A stretch of DNA of 64,000 bases from Bacillus sp. F19. Its GTDB lineage: Bacteria; Bacillota; Bacilli; Bacillales; Bacillaceae. A program made the position numbers and the translations under genes. The notes under the pieces were generated by a model that was not told the DNA's origin, did no database searches, and was given only the letters and a program-made list of their open reading frames with translations. This document shows, one piece after another, positions 1-9,158 of this stretch (position 1 is the first letter of the stretch; every line of letters starts with the position of its first letter). The stretch lies in NCBI GenBank assembly GCA_023823795.1, contig CP085710.1, forward strand, positions 2,568,001 through 2,632,000. The letters are read 5' to 3'.

Positions 1-1720
1 TTCTTAGATCCTTCACATCATCCTTAAGCTGATTCTGGACTTCTGTTACATCTATCTTGTGATAGTGCAAGGCATGAAGTGTAGCTGCTGTAGGTGAAGG
101 AACCCACGCGGTGTTTGCTCCTGCTTTTAAATGGCCAGACTTTTGCTTAAGCATCTCTGCCATTAAATCCGGCATCGCCCACATGCCTTTGCCAATTTGG
201 GCACGGCCCTGAAAGCCGCTTTCAAGGCCTGCATAAACATTTGATTTTTCATAGCCCTGAAGCCATGCTGAAGATTTCATATCATTTTTAGGAATCATTG
301 GGCCAGCTTCCATAGAAGTATGAATTTCATCGCCGGTGCGGTCCAAGAATCCTGTATTAATGAATGCGATTCGGTCTTTAACTTCACGTATTGCTGCTTT
401 CAAGTTTAGAGACGTCCGTCTTTCTTCATCCATAACCCCGATTTTAATGGTATTGCGTTCAAGCCCGAGCAAATCCTCGACTTTATTAAAAAGAGTGTTG
501 GCAAAAGCAACTTCTTTTGATCCATGCATCTTCGGTTTAACAATGTAGACAGATCCTTTTGAAGAGTTTTGATATTGTCCGGTTCCGAGTAATGAGTGTT
601 TTGCAAGCATTGCAGTCATCACGCAATCGAGGATGCCTTCTTGTATTTCATCACCGTTTTCATCAAGAATGGCATTGTTCGTCATAAGATGACCTACATT
701 TCTTACAAACATGAGCGATCTCCCTGAAAGAGTAAACTCTTCGCCATTTACTGAGGTATACGACCGGTCAGGGTTCAAGGTCCGGATCATTGTTTGGTTG
801 CCTTTATTGAAAGTTGCTGCTAAATTTCCTGTCATTAATCCTAGCCAATTTCGATAGACGATAACTTTATCATCAGCATCAACAGCTGTAACGGAATCTT
901 CACAATCCATTATAGTGGTCAGCGCTGCTTCAAGCAGAATATCTTTTACGCCGGCTAGATCTGTTTTGCCGATTGGATGCCTGCGGTCAATTTGTATTTC
1001 AAAATGCAGCCCGTTGTTTTTTAATAGGATTGCAGCTGGAGAATTTGCTTCCCCCTGGTAGCCAGCCAATTTTTCTTTCTCTTTAAGAACTGTTTTTTGA
1101 CCGTTGCTTAACGTGACTGATAATATTCCATCCATAATCACGTATTCTGCAGCATCTTTATGGGATGCATCTTTTAAAGGCACTGTTTCATCAAGGAAAT
1201 TGTGCGCAAATTCAATGACTTTTTCTCCGCGCACTGGGTTATATTGTCCTTTGCTGTGTGCACCGTCCTCTTCACTGATGGCATCTGTACCGTAAAGGGC
1301 GTCATATAGGCTGCCCCAGCGTGCATTTGCTGCATTGATGGCATAGCGCGCATTATTGACCGGCACGACTAATTGAGGTCCAGCCTGAACAGCAATCTCA
1401 TCATCAACATTTTGTGTTGTAATCTTAAACTCTTCTGCCTCAGGCTCCAAATATCCAATTTCATACAAGAATGCTTTATACGATTCAACATCAAATGTTT
1501 TATTGTTTTCCCTGTGCCATGAATGAATTTTGTTCTGAATCTCATCGCGGATTTTCAATAGTTCTTTGTTTTGGGGAGTCAGCTCCTTAACAATGGCCTC
1601 AAAACCTGACCAGAATGCATCCTGATCTAAACCTGTCTGCGGGAGTGCTTCTGAATTAATAAATTTATAGAGAGTGTCTGCTACCTGGAGATTGCCTTTT
1701 TGAATATAGCCTTTCATCAT
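1..1720 (-). CDS. glcB: Malate synthase G, partial (C-terminus beyond window)
   Basis: Condenses glyoxylate with acetyl-CoA to malate in the cytoplasm, the step that follows glycolate oxidation. The translation from 1720 begins [13 protein letters not shown] and reads without interruption for 573 codons to the window edge. It contains malate synthase G blocks such as TTIMDCEDS, the [10 protein letters not shown] stretch, [10 protein letters not shown] and [13 protein letters not shown]. The family is about 725 residues, so roughly 150 residues are missing at the edge. An AGGAGG lies 5 nt before the first of two adjacent ATG codons. Its own promoter and a candidate operator lie at 1735-1805, and the glycolate oxidase genes are directly upstream, which supports a glycolate-to-malate pathway. 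The frame is not closed by a stop inside the window. Confidence 0.93.
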   Translation of the reverse strand, partial: MMKGYIQKGNLQVADTLYKFINSEALPQTGLDQDAFWSGFEAIVKELTPQNKELLKIRDEIQNKIHSWHRENNKTFDVESYKAFLYEIGYLEPEAEEFKITTQNVDDEIAVQAGPQLVVPVNNARYAINAANARWGSLYDALYGTDAISEEDGAHSKGQYNPVRGEKVIEFAHNFLDETVPLKDASHKDAAEYVIMDGILSVTLSNGQKTVLKEKEKLAGYQGEANSPAAILLKNNGLHFEIQIDRRHPIGKTDLAGVKDILLEAALTTIMDCEDSVTAVDADDKVIVYRNWLGLMTGNLAATFNKGNQTMIRTLNPDRSYTSVNGEEFTLSGRSLMFVRNVGHLMTNNAILDENGDEIQEGILDCVMTAMLAKHSLLGTGQYQNSSKGSVYIVKPKMHGSKEVAFANTLFNKVEDLLGLERNTIKIGVMDEERRTSLNLKAAIREVKDRIAFINTGFLDRTGDEIHTSMEAGPMIPKNDMKSSAWLQGYEKSNVYAGLESGFQGRAQIGKGMWAMPDLMAEMLKQKSGHLKAGANTAWVPSPTAATLHALHYHKIDVTEVQNQLKDDVKDLR

Positions 1721-1734
1721 TCGTTCCTCCTTGT

Positions 1735-1751
1735 GTTTGTTATTACGAAAC
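1735..1751 (-). promoter_or_regulatory. Candidate operator of the glycolate regulon (copy upstream of glcB)
   Basis: The 17-mer GTTTCGTAATAACAAAC (minus strand) occurs here, between the predicted glcB transcription start and its ribosome binding site. It occurs again identically at 5981-5997 upstream of glcE. A position downstream of the promoter suits repression. The likely binder is the GntR-type protein encoded at 6025-6717; this link is inferred from location. Confidence 0.6.
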
Positions 1752-1775
1752 GTTGTTTTTCTTTTTGTTAAAAAA

Positions 1776-1805
1776 ATAATAGCATGAAAATCAAAGCGGT
1801 TTCAA
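1776..1805 (-). promoter_or_regulatory. Sigma-A type promoter of glcB
   Basis: On the minus strand the -35 box TTGAAA (1800-1805) and the -10 box TATTAT (1776-1781) are separated by 18 bases. Transcription would start near 1769, just upstream of the candidate operator and the glcB ribosome binding site. The match to consensus is seen directly; activity is inferred. Confidence 0.6.
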
Positions 1806-1834
1806 TCATTTTCAGAACATTTTACCAATTTATT

Positions 1835-3289
1835 TTACAGCGCTGCAGCTTTCATTTCTTTTTTCACTTCAGCACAGCGTCCCGGACTTGGAAATAATTT
1901 ACCTGCATTCAATAGATTATCAGGGTTAAAGACTTCCCGGACTTTTGTTTGGGCTAAAATCTCTTCATCCGTAAAGACAAACCGCATTTCTTCTCTCTTT
2001 TCAATACCCACCCCATGCTCGCCTGTAATGGTTCCGCCAACTTCAGCACAAACCTTTAGACATTCACTGCCTGCTTTTAAGGCTGCTTCTGTTTGACCGG
2101 GAATCCTTGAATCGAACAAGACAAGCGGATGTAGATTGCCGTCTCCGGCATGAAAGATATTGGCGATCCGAAGACCCGATTCTTTGCTGATCTGATTGAT
2201 TTTTTCAAGGACTTCTGGAAGTCTGCTTCGCGGAATGACTCCATCCTGTACAAGATAATCCGGTGAAATAGCCCCCATTGCTCCAAAGCCTGTTTTTCGG
2301 TTTGCCCACCATCTTGCACGCTCTGCTTCACTTTCAGCAGCCTTTACTTCACGGACATTCCATTTTGTGCACACCTCAAGAATCTGCGCGATCTGTTCAT
2401 CGATACCGGCGGAAATGCCGTCTACTTCTATTAATAAAACAGCTTCAATGTCTCTTGGATGGCCCACTGGAAAGGCAGCAGCTTCAACTCCTTCAATTGC
2501 AGCCTTATCCATCATTTCAAGTGCTGCTGGAACAATTCCTGCTGAAATAATATCTGAAACAGCTCCGCTGCCGTCTGAAACACTATCAAAGTAAGCAAGA
2601 ACCGTTTGCTTTGACTCTGGATTTTTTAAGATTCTAACAGTGATCTTTGTGACGATCCCGAGCGTTCCTTCTGATCCAGTTATTAATCCAAGCAGGTCAT
2701 AGCCCGGCGAATCAGGGATTCCGTTTTTTCCAATTTCAATAATCTCTCCGTTCGGCAGTACAACCTCCAGTCCAAGGATATGATTTGTCGTTACACCATA
2801 TTTAAGGCAATGGGCTCCGCCTGCATTTTCAGCAACGTTGCCTCCGATTGTGCAGCAATATTGACTGGACGGGTCCGGTGCGTAGTAATAACCTTTATCT
2901 GCAATAGAATTTGTTAATTTTAGATTAATAAATCCGGGTTCAACCACCGCACGTCTATTTTCAAGATCTACACTGATCAGCTTTTTCATCTTTACCAGAC
3001 TGATTATGACTTCACCGTTAATTGGAATGGCGCCGCCGCTTAAACCTGTTCCGGCACCTCTCGCAAGGAATGGCAGCTGATTTTCTGAACAGTATTTGAC
3101 AATTGACGCAACTTCCTCTGTATTTTTCGGAAAGACAACCGCTTTTGGCAAATGTTTGTGAATGGTAAAACCATCGCAATCATAGGCAATTAAATCTTCC
3201 TTATGATAGAGAATGTTTGATGGACCCCCAGTCAGCTTTGCAAGGCTATGAATATGTTTATCTTTCGTTTTAAGTCTTTTAATAGCCAT
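1835..3289 (-). CDS. glcD: Glycolate oxidase, FAD-linked catalytic subunit GlcD
   Basis: Oxidises glycolate (or a related 2-hydroxy acid) to glyoxylate as the flavin subunit of the GlcDEF complex at the membrane. The protein of 484 aa has an N-terminal PCMH-type FAD-binding domain (LARGAGTGLSGGA, then GGNVAENAGGAHCLKYG and GSEGTLGIVT) and a C-terminal FAD-oxidase domain with HAGDGNLHPL and TGEHGVGIEKR. I chose the ATG at 3289, which overlaps the glcF stop as TAATG and follows an AGGAAG-type ribosome binding site. A longer reading from 3331 would overlap glcF by 43 nt. It is last in the glcE-glcF-glcD operon. D-lactate dehydrogenase of the same family is the main alternative, but the E and F subunits and glcB favour glycolate. 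Confidence 0.92.
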   Translation of the reverse strand: MAIKRLKTKDKHIHSLAKLTGGPSNILYHKEDLIAYDCDGFTIHKHLPKAVVFPKNTEEVASIVKYCSENQLPFLARGAGTGLSGGAIPINGEVIISLVKMKKLISVDLENRRAVVEPGFINLKLTNSIADKGYYYAPDPSSQYCCTIGGNVAENAGGAHCLKYGVTTNHILGLEVVLPNGEIIEIGKNGIPDSPGYDLLGLITGSEGTLGIVTKITVRILKNPESKQTVLAYFDSVSDGSGAVSDIISAGIVPAALEMMDKAAIEGVEAAAFPVGHPRDIEAVLLIEVDGISAGIDEQIAQILEVCTKWNVREVKAAESEAERARWWANRKTGFGAMGAISPDYLVQDGVIPRSRLPEVLEKINQISKESGLRIANIFHAGDGNLHPLVLFDSRIPGQTEAALKAGSECLKVCAEVGGTITGEHGVGIEKREEMRFVFTDEEILAQTKVREVFNPDNLLNAGKLFPSPGRCAEVKKEMKAAAL

Positions 3290-4653
3290 TACAGTTCTTC
3301 CTTTCCTTTTTTCTCCATTTGATAGGCCCAATCCAGCAGCTGGACAGTATGAACAACCTTTTGATTTCTTCCGAATTTTTGAACACCCATAGCCATTTGC
3401 AGCATGCAGCCCGGGTTGCCCATTGAAATCATTTCAACATCATCAGGGACATTTTCCATTTTGCTTTCAAGCACAGCCCCTGCCATTTCCGGATTTGTTA
3501 TATTGTAGATGCCTGCACTTCCGCAGCATCTGTCAGCGTTTGGCATATGAACCATTTCCACGCCCGGAATATCGAGTAAGATATCGCGGGGCTCTTGGCG
3601 CACTCCCTGTCCATGTGCCAAGTGGCATGCATCGTGATACGTGATTCTAGTGTTTAATTCAGCTTTAGGCTTTTCATAGCCGGTGCCATGGAGGTATTTC
3701 GAAACATCCACTACTTTTGCCGCAAATTCTTCTGCTTTCTCATGCCATTCTGTCTCTACTTCTCTGAATAATTCCCCGTACTCCTTAAGCATGCATCCGC
3801 AGCCTGCTGCATTCACAATGACTTTATCCGAATCTTTAAAAGCCTCAATGTTTTGCTTTGCAAGTTTGCGGCCTGTATCTCTGTCGCCCGCATGAACGTG
3901 AAGGGCTCCGCAGCATGTCTGATTTTGCGGAATGGTGACTTCATTTCCGTTCTTTGTTAACACATTTATTGTAGATTCATTAATATCACTGAACATAACG
4001 TCCATTACACAGCCTGTCAGGAAGGATACTTCAGTCTTTGTCTCCCCCTGTGCCGAAATGACCGTATGATTTTTGTACTTTTTGCGGACCGGCTGCTTGA
4101 TTTCCGGCATAATGGCTTCCATTTCAGCAAGATGTTTTGGCATGACCTTCAGCATCCCCGTTTTGCGCACAGCTTTTTGCATTCCGCTTTTTTGATAAAA
4201 TTTAAGCAGACTGCCCACAGTGTTCAAACGGTTTTGATGAGGGAACAGCCCATTTAAAAAAAATTTGCTTACGGTTCCTTTTACACCCGTTAATGGCATA
4301 GCCTGACGGATTTGGCCCCTTGCTTCTTCAATGAGACCCCCGACATCCACATCTGCCGGACATGCCGTCGTACAGGCTCTGCAATCCAGACAGGCGAAGA
4401 CAGGATCCATGAATTGTTCGTTTACTTGAAGCTTCCCATCTGCTACTGATTTGATCAGATGCACCCTGCCTCGCGGAGAGTGCTGCTCCTGACCGGTGAT
4501 CTCATAGGTTGGACAGGACTCCAGACACATGCCGCAATGGACGCAATCTGCCCACTTGCTCTCGTCCGGATGATCCTTCCACAAATAATTGCTGAGACTT
4601 GTGTCCTTGCATGCCGGGGCAGCTTGCTTTAAGTCGCTTTCTCTTATGCTCAA
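3289..4653 (-). CDS. glcF: Glycolate oxidase iron-sulfur subunit GlcF
   Basis: Carries electrons from the flavin subunits to the respiratory chain. The 454-aa protein has two ferredoxin-type [4Fe-4S] motifs near the N-terminus, CVHCGMCLESCP (about residues 37-48) and CLDCRACTTACP (about 88-99). Two cysteine-rich CCG domains follow, with TCCGALHVHAGD and DRCCGSAGIY. Translation starts at a TTG directly after the glcE stop (TAG-TTG), 7 nt behind GGGAGG. Its stop overlaps the glcD start, so the three genes are translationally coupled. Confidence 0.92.
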   Translation of the reverse strand: MSIRESDLKQAAPACKDTSLSNYLWKDHPDESKWADCVHCGMCLESCPTYEITGQEQHSPRGRVHLIKSVADGKLQVNEQFMDPVFACLDCRACTTACPADVDVGGLIEEARGQIRQAMPLTGVKGTVSKFFLNGLFPHQNRLNTVGSLLKFYQKSGMQKAVRKTGMLKVMPKHLAEMEAIMPEIKQPVRKKYKNHTVISAQGETKTEVSFLTGCVMDVMFSDINESTINVLTKNGNEVTIPQNQTCCGALHVHAGDRDTGRKLAKQNIEAFKDSDKVIVNAAGCGCMLKEYGELFREVETEWHEKAEEFAAKVVDVSKYLHGTGYEKPKAELNTRITYHDACHLAHGQGVRQEPRDILLDIPGVEMVHMPNADRCCGSAGIYNITNPEMAGAVLESKMENVPDDVEMISMGNPGCMLQMAMGVQKFGRNQKVVHTVQLLDWAYQMEKKGKEEL

Positions 4654-5964
4654 CTAGATCCCTCCCAAGTAACGTTTGTAATTCAGGACTGAATGTGGAT
4701 CAATTGCGGTTTTAATTCCTTGAATCAGAAAGAAGCAGGATGGCTTTTCTCCCCATACTTCCGTTTTGTGGCGCAATGCGTAAGGCAGATGCTTAATGAT
4801 TGTATAGCCTCCCAATTGAGATGCAGCTTGCTGTATACGCTCAATTGCATTCATGACGTCATTGCTGCTTCCCTTCAGGATGACTTGGCATAATCCGTGT
4901 CCTAATCCGCCATGAGCTTCAATAGACGACGCCGTCTTGTGCAATTCGGCACATTCCTTCACGATTTGGAAAATATCCATGTTTTTTACGCCTATTTTTA
5001 AGCAAGCTTCCGTAATAGAACCAGGCTTTGAGGTAACACCATTAGGCGCTGTCTTGTAAAACGCATCCCAAAACAATTCTGCTTCCGCTTGGGGCAGGAG
5101 AGAGAACAGTGAACCCGCAGGCACAATGCTTTTAATAAATTCTTCCTGATAGCGGACTGATGGCTCGAAATCCTCAAAACTAATTGCAAGCGTATACATA
5201 TCGTGATTTGTTAAACGTTTAGATATGGCAGGGCTCAGCAGTTCTAAAGCAATGGGCTCCATCATGGAATCCAGCAGTTTAATCACAAACAGCCTCATTT
5301 CTTCCTGAAGTTCAATTGGAAAAGATAAAAGAATAAGACTTTCGTATTTTGGGATCGGCCTAAGCTTTAAAGTTATCTCCGTCACAACTCCAAGCGTGCC
5401 CATTGATCCTATAAAAAGTTTATTCATATCGTAGCCAGCAACGTTTTTTACCACTTTTCCGCCAGAGCGAATAACGCGTCCATCAGGATAAACGATTCTA
5501 AGACCAATAACTGAATCTCGTGCTGATCCATATCCAAGCCGTTTGGGACCGCTTTCATTCGAAGCGATAATTCCTCCAATAGTTGAATACTCCGGCCAAG
5601 CTGGATCGAGTGAAACTTTCTGCTGATGCTTTGCTAAATAATCCTGCAATTCTTTAAATGTTGTCCCTGCTTTTACGGTTACTGTCATATCACCGGGAGT
5701 ATGCTCTGTAATACCGCTGTAATGAGTCATGGATAATTGGATATCTGCATATTCTGATAATCCTCCAAATCCGCGCTTTGTCCCGCCGCCGATTATGGAA
5801 ACTTTTTTGTCATTCTGATCAGCAAATTTAAGGACTTGTATGATTTCCTCTTCTGTAGTTGGAAAAACAGTCATTTCTCCATTATTGCCAAGCAAGTGAT
5901 TTGCCTGTCCCTCCGTCTTTACTTTTTCTTCAGGTAAAAGAGAAATTAATTCTGTCAATATCAA
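4654..5964 (-). CDS. glcE: Glycolate oxidase, FAD-binding subunit GlcE
   Basis: Second flavoprotein subunit of glycolate oxidase. Of 436 aa, the N-terminal half is a PCMH-type FAD-binding domain with SIIGGGTKRGFGG, GGIIASNESGPKRLGYG, GGKVVKNVAGYDM and GSMGTLGVVTEIT. The C-terminal half is the weakly conserved GlcE tail. The open frame extends to 6018, but I place the start at the TTG at 5964, 7 nt after an AGGAGG (5972-5977). The extra upstream codons would otherwise cover the candidate operator at 5981-5997. First gene of the glcEFD operon; its control region separates it from the GntR regulator gene. Confidence 0.88.
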   Translation of the reverse strand: MILTELISLLPEEKVKTEGQANHLLGNNGEMTVFPTTEEEIIQVLKFADQNDKKVSIIGGGTKRGFGGLSEYADIQLSMTHYSGITEHTPGDMTVTVKAGTTFKELQDYLAKHQQKVSLDPAWPEYSTIGGIIASNESGPKRLGYGSARDSVIGLRIVYPDGRVIRSGGKVVKNVAGYDMNKLFIGSMGTLGVVTEITLKLRPIPKYESLILLSFPIELQEEMRLFVIKLLDSMMEPIALELLSPAISKRLTNHDMYTLAISFEDFEPSVRYQEEFIKSIVPAGSLFSLLPQAEAELFWDAFYKTAPNGVTSKPGSITEACLKIGVKNMDIFQIVKECAELHKTASSIEAHGGLGHGLCQVILKGSSNDVMNAIERIQQAASQLGGYTIIKHLPYALRHKTEVWGEKPSCFFLIQGIKTAIDPHSVLNYKRYLGGI

Positions 5965-5980
5965 AACCAAACCTCCTATT

Positions 5981-6008
5981 GTTTCGTAATAACAAACAAC
6001 GTTTCGTT
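5981..6008 (-). promoter_or_regulatory. Candidate operator/promoter region of glcEFD
   Basis: The 17-mer GTTTCGTAATAACAAAC at 5981-5997 is identical to the motif upstream of glcB (there on the minus strand, here on the plus strand, so in opposite orientation relative to the downstream gene). A second GTTTCG follows at 6002-6007, giving two direct GTTTCG copies 21 bp apart, about two helical turns. A weak promoter (TTGAAA with a TGTTAT-like -10) overlaps it on the minus strand. This is the probable site of control by the adjacent GntR protein. Confidence 0.55.
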
Positions 6009-6024
6009 TTATTTTCAAAAAAAT

Positions 6025-6717
6025 TCAGCTTCTCTGCTGAAGACTCTTGTGAAGGATGGATTCTACGAATGTTAAATGCTGCAGCATGTAATCATTTGAT
6101 AGATTTGGAGTTCCGGATGAAATGCTTTCGAAGATGCGTTCATGGTGTTCTGCAATGGTTTCTATCGCCTCAGAATCACTTTTGATAAATTGGTGAAAAT
6201 CAATCATTGCATTTTTAATCGTGGTGGAAATAACTTGTACAAACTGAATCAGCAGCGAGTTTCCGGTTGCTTTTGCAATCGATAAGTGAAACTGATAATC
6301 ATCATCCCAGGGGGCATCTGTCTGAGTTGTTAAGATCATTTTCATTAGCGTAAGATCTTTTTCAGAGCGATTACATGCAGCCATTTCAGCCATGCCAGTT
6401 TCGACGATTTTTCTTACTTGAAAAAGCTCAGTAATATCATTCGCATTTGGAAGCATAACAGCTTTGTTGAAAATCTTTGAGGAGTCAAACTTGCTGACGT
6501 ACGTGCCCTCGCCCTGTTTCACTTTTACAAAGCCTTTTCCTTTTAAAACAGTTATGGCATCACGTACGGCTGATCGTCCTACTCCAAACCTCTCGCAAAG
6601 CTCTCTTACTGATGGAAGCTTTTCGCCTGCAGGTATCGAGCCGTCTAAAATTATTTTCTCGATTTGCTCGCTGACGGTATCTGAAACTTTCTTTGTTGAA
6701 ATTTTTTCAATTAGCAC
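6025..6717 (-). CDS. GntR-family (FadR subfamily) regulator of glycolate genes
   Basis: DNA-binding protein of 230 aa. The N-terminal winged helix (about residues 8-75) has LPSVRELCERFGVGRSAVRDAI and KVKQGEGTYVS. A C-terminal all-helical FCD effector domain follows, with the expected metal/ligand residues in the FHLSIAKATGN and EHHERIFESI segments. Translation starts at GTG behind AAAGG. The gene sits directly upstream of glcEFD in the same direction. By family and position it should sense glycolate, glyoxylate or a related acid, like LldR, GlcC and PdhR. The exact ligand is unknown. Confidence 0.85.
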   Translation of the reverse strand: MLIEKISTKKVSDTVSEQIEKIILDGSIPAGEKLPSVRELCERFGVGRSAVRDAITVLKGKGFVKVKQGEGTYVSKFDSSKIFNKAVMLPNANDITELFQVRKIVETGMAEMAACNRSEKDLTLMKMILTTQTDAPWDDDYQFHLSIAKATGNSLLIQFVQVISTTIKNAMIDFHQFIKSDSEAIETIAEHHERIFESISSGTPNLSNDYMLQHLTFVESILHKSLQQRS

Positions 6718-6751
6718 CTATTCACAGCCTTTCTTTTCAGACATCACATAT

Positions 6752-6766
6752 CTGACAAGTGATCAG
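6752..6766. promoter_or_regulatory. Dyad upstream of the GntR regulator gene
   Basis: CTGA and TCAG form inverted arms around a 7-base centre (CTGACAAGTGATCAG), 35 nt before the regulator start. It does not resemble the 17-mer shared by glcE and glcB. It could be an autoregulatory site or chance in an AT-rich region. Confidence 0.25.
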
Positions 6767-6841
6767 TTATAATTACATTTAAACATTATGAATTACATTT
6801 TTCAATTAATTATTAGAATTTACTGAATAAATATAAAAATC

Positions 6842-6868
6842 AGCATAAAAAAGCAGCCTGCTGTTATG
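6842..6868 (-). terminator. Possible terminator after the phosphotransferase gene
   Basis: On the minus strand, starting about 20 nt after the stop at 6890, AGCAGGCTGCT can fold into a short stem followed by TTTTTTA. Outer arms GCATAA and TTATGC are also complementary. The stem is short, so the call is weak. Confidence 0.4.
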
Positions 6869-6889
6869 CAGACCGCCAGAAATAGTTTT

Positions 6890-7777
6890 TTATAAACCCA
6901 ATGCCTGTTTGGCCATAATATAATGCTCATCTGCCCCAGTGGTTAAAGCAAACTCAGCAATATCGATGCCATAGGCAGCCTTAAATTCCATAATATGCTC
7001 TCTCATTTTTGGCCATACTATTCCGCCGGATTTTTCATACTCTCCCAATAAATAGCCGAGTTCTTTTTCTCCAAAGATAGTAGCAAACAAGACAAAATCC
7101 TTACCAGGATCTGTCACTTTTGCTTCTGTCCAGTCGAGAATTCCGCAGACCCTCTCCTCTTTATCTATTAATATGTGAGGCGGATGCAGGTCTCCATGGA
7201 TAAATGAAGAATGTCCCGGCCAAAACGAATCATCTGATAGCCATTGCTGCCATCGTTTCCACAGTTCATCAGCTGTCCCTATTTCTTTTTTCACTTTATC
7301 CATTCGTTCACTGAGTGATTGACGTACTTGGTCAGGGCTTAATACTTCAACTCCGCATTTGGCTGCTTCAAAATGGTCTATGTTATGCAAGGCAGACATC
7401 ACTCCTGCCAATGATTGAACAAATGATCTTGAAAGGTTTTCGGTGTTTATATTAAAGACATAGTTACGAATGTTCATATCAATCGAACCTGTCTGGATTC
7501 CCGGAACCGTCGGATAGGCAATTAATTCAGGGGTATTTAATTTCCACTCTGGCACACTCACAGGGAGGTGTTTTTGAACTAAATTCAAAACTTTCCCTTC
7601 ATTACCGCCTCTTTGAATAACATCAGGACGTCTCGGCTTTCTGAGAACCCACGAAACGCCGCTCTCATCTTCTGCAATTAAGACCTGAAAATCCATTCCT
7701 GACTCATTCAATACGGCCGTTTCTTCAATCAGGTTTAAACCATTCTTACGTGCAAGCTTTAATATATCAACAGTCAT
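6890..7777 (-). CDS. Macrolide 2'-phosphotransferase-like protein (MPH/APH family)
   Basis: Predicted cytoplasmic kinase that phosphorylates the desosamine 2'-OH of macrolides, using GTP or ATP. The 295-aa protein has the APH fold. The nucleotide-binding lobe includes VLRKPRRPDV, the catalytic loop is HGDLHPPHILID (about residue 195) and the metal-binding motif is GILDWTEAKVTDPGKDF. These wordings match the MPH branch, and the length suits the chromosomal mph(K)/YcbJ group of Bacillus. The ATG at 7777 follows an AGAGGAGAG site. The leader at 7789-7870 has competing stems around that site, which would fit drug-dependent translational control. Substrate range cannot be judged from sequence. Confidence 0.82.
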   Translation of the reverse strand: MTVDILKLARKNGLNLIEETAVLNESGMDFQVLIAEDESGVSWVLRKPRRPDVIQRGGNEGKVLNLVQKHLPVSVPEWKLNTPELIAYPTVPGIQTGSIDMNIRNYVFNINTENLSRSFVQSLAGVMSALHNIDHFEAAKCGVEVLSPDQVRQSLSERMDKVKKEIGTADELWKRWQQWLSDDSFWPGHSSFIHGDLHPPHILIDKEERVCGILDWTEAKVTDPGKDFVLFATIFGEKELGYLLGEYEKSGGIVWPKMREHIMEFKAAYGIDIAEFALTTGADEHYIMAKQALGL

Positions 7778-7788
7778 TCGTTATCTCT

Positions 7789-7870
7789 CCTCTTTAAGAT
7801 CGGAAGAGGACCCGCCTTTGGCTGAAACTTTTTTTGCAAAGCAAAAAGAGGCAGAAAGCTCTCCCTCTTC
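7789..7870 (-). promoter_or_regulatory. Attenuator-like leader of the phosphotransferase gene
   Basis: On the minus strand the leader holds four complementary segments. They are GAAGAGG (7864-7870), CCTCTT (7846-7851), CCTCTTC (7803-7809) and AAGAGG (7789-7794), the last overlapping the ribosome binding site of the gene at 6890-7777. The third can pair with either the first or the fourth, so the ribosome binding site can be hidden or free. A 16-codon frame (TTG 7842-7844 to TAA 7794-7796, MLCKKSFSQRRVLFRS) crosses the region and could be a leader peptide, but it has no well-spaced Shine-Dalgarno. The layout resembles macrolide resistance attenuators; function is inferred. Confidence 0.35.
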
Positions 7871-8044
7871 TTTAAAATACTATTAGAATTTCTATAAAAG
7901 GCAGACCTATCCGATTTATTTGTCACTATTCAATTAGCAGAACAATGTACGCAGTCGGATACGCATGAATGCCATTAGAAATCCCTCCGTTCAATAAGGT
8001 TACACCCAGTGTAGCATTTAACAGCTTAGTTAATCCAGCTTTTT

Positions 8045-9070
8045 TCACATAGTAAAATGCTCGAGAACAATTTTGCCGATTGTTTTTCCAGACTCAAGAG
8101 ATTGATGTGCTTTCTTTATATTTTCAGCATTTATTGGGGATAAGGTTTGATTTATAGTTGTTTTTAGAATTCCCTGATCAATCAATTCGCTGATTTTGTT
8201 CAGCAGGATCTGCTGCTCTTGCATATCTGCCGTTTGATACATCGCTCTGGTGAACATAAATTCCCAGACAAAGGTAACACTCTTGCTTTTTAACAAATTC
8301 AAATCAAGAGGCTCTCTGTTTTCTACGATTGAACAAATCTTTCCTTGTGGCTTAATGATTTCGCTCATGCCACTCCAATGCTGATCCGTGTTATTCAGAC
8401 AAAAGATATATTCTACTTCTGAAATTTGGATGGTTTTAAGTTCAGCTTTTAAAGATTTATGATGATTTATGATATGATCTGCACCGTACCGCTCTGCCCA
8501 TTCTTTTGTTTCAGGGCGTGAAGCTGTTGCAATGACTGACAGTCCGGCCCATTTAGCAAGCTGAATGGTTATAGAGCCCACTCCCCCTGCACCGCCAATA
8601 ATCAGAATACGTTTCCTGCTGTTTCGTTCTTTGTCAGCGGGATCAATTTCCAGGCGATCGAACAGCCCTTCATAAGCTGTAATCGCAGTCAGCGGAAGAG
8701 CAGCTGCTTCTGCATGGGTAAGAGCAGCAGGCTTCTTTCCGACAATTCTTTCATCAACAAGATGGAATTCGCTGTACGTTCCCTGTCTCGTAATACTTCC
8801 TGCATAAAACACGTCATCGCCAGGTTTAAAATCTGTACAATCCTCACCGGTTTCGACAACTGTGCCGCTTGCATCCCAGCCGAGTATTTTAGGCTCTTCC
8901 TCTACTTTTTCTTTTGGTGAACGTACTTTTGTATCAACAGGATTGATGGAAATGGCTTTAACCTGGACCAGCAGATCTTTTCCTGAAGGGATTGGTTTTT
9001 CAATTTCAATGTCGAGCAAGCTTTCTTCATGTTCGATTGGCAAATATTTATGCAGTCCAATTGCTTTCAT
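8045..9070 (-). CDS. Zinc-independent MDR oxidoreductase (quinone oxidoreductase-like)
   Basis: NAD(P)H-dependent enzyme of the medium-chain dehydrogenase/reductase superfamily, 341 aa. The N-terminal GroES-like domain carries ISINPVDTKVR and LGWDASGTVVETG. The Rossmann domain carries IIGGAGGVGSITIQLAKWAG (about 155-175) followed by an RPETKEW cofactor-specificity loop. The catalytic and structural zinc cysteines are absent, as in the zinc-binding-like ADH/YogA/quinone oxidoreductase group. The ATG at 9070 follows GGAGG. The gene appears monocistronic, and the physiological substrate is unknown. Confidence 0.85.
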   Translation of the reverse strand: MKAIGLHKYLPIEHEESLLDIEIEKPIPSGKDLLVQVKAISINPVDTKVRSPKEKVEEEPKILGWDASGTVVETGEDCTDFKPGDDVFYAGSITRQGTYSEFHLVDERIVGKKPAALTHAEAAALPLTAITAYEGLFDRLEIDPADKERNSRKRILIIGGAGGVGSITIQLAKWAGLSVIATASRPETKEWAERYGADHIINHHKSLKAELKTIQISEVEYIFCLNNTDQHWSGMSEIIKPQGKICSIVENREPLDLNLLKSKSVTFVWEFMFTRAMYQTADMQEQQILLNKISELIDQGILKTTINQTLSPINAENIKKAHQSLESGKTIGKIVLEHFTM

Positions 9071-9158
9071 AAAATAATTCCTCCACTCCTTTTTATATTA
9101 TTTAGTATGAGGAGAATATTGTTATAAATCAATTAATTCAACTCGTTTAACATAACAA

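Noticed and set aside
3290-3331. Upstream start for GlcD
   Set aside because: It would overlap glcF by 43 nt, whereas the ATG at 3289 has the TAATG coupling and a ribosome site.
5965-6018. N-terminal extension of GlcE (MKIKRNVVCYYETIGGLV...)
   Set aside because: The extension has no ribosome binding site of its own and covers both AGGAGG and the conserved operator motif. A TTG start at 5964 explains all of these.
7797-7808. AGATCGGAAGAG, identical to the core of a common sequencing adapter
   Set aside because: Only 12 bases match and the following bases differ from adapter sequence. The surrounding stems and the ribosome binding site fit a natural leader.
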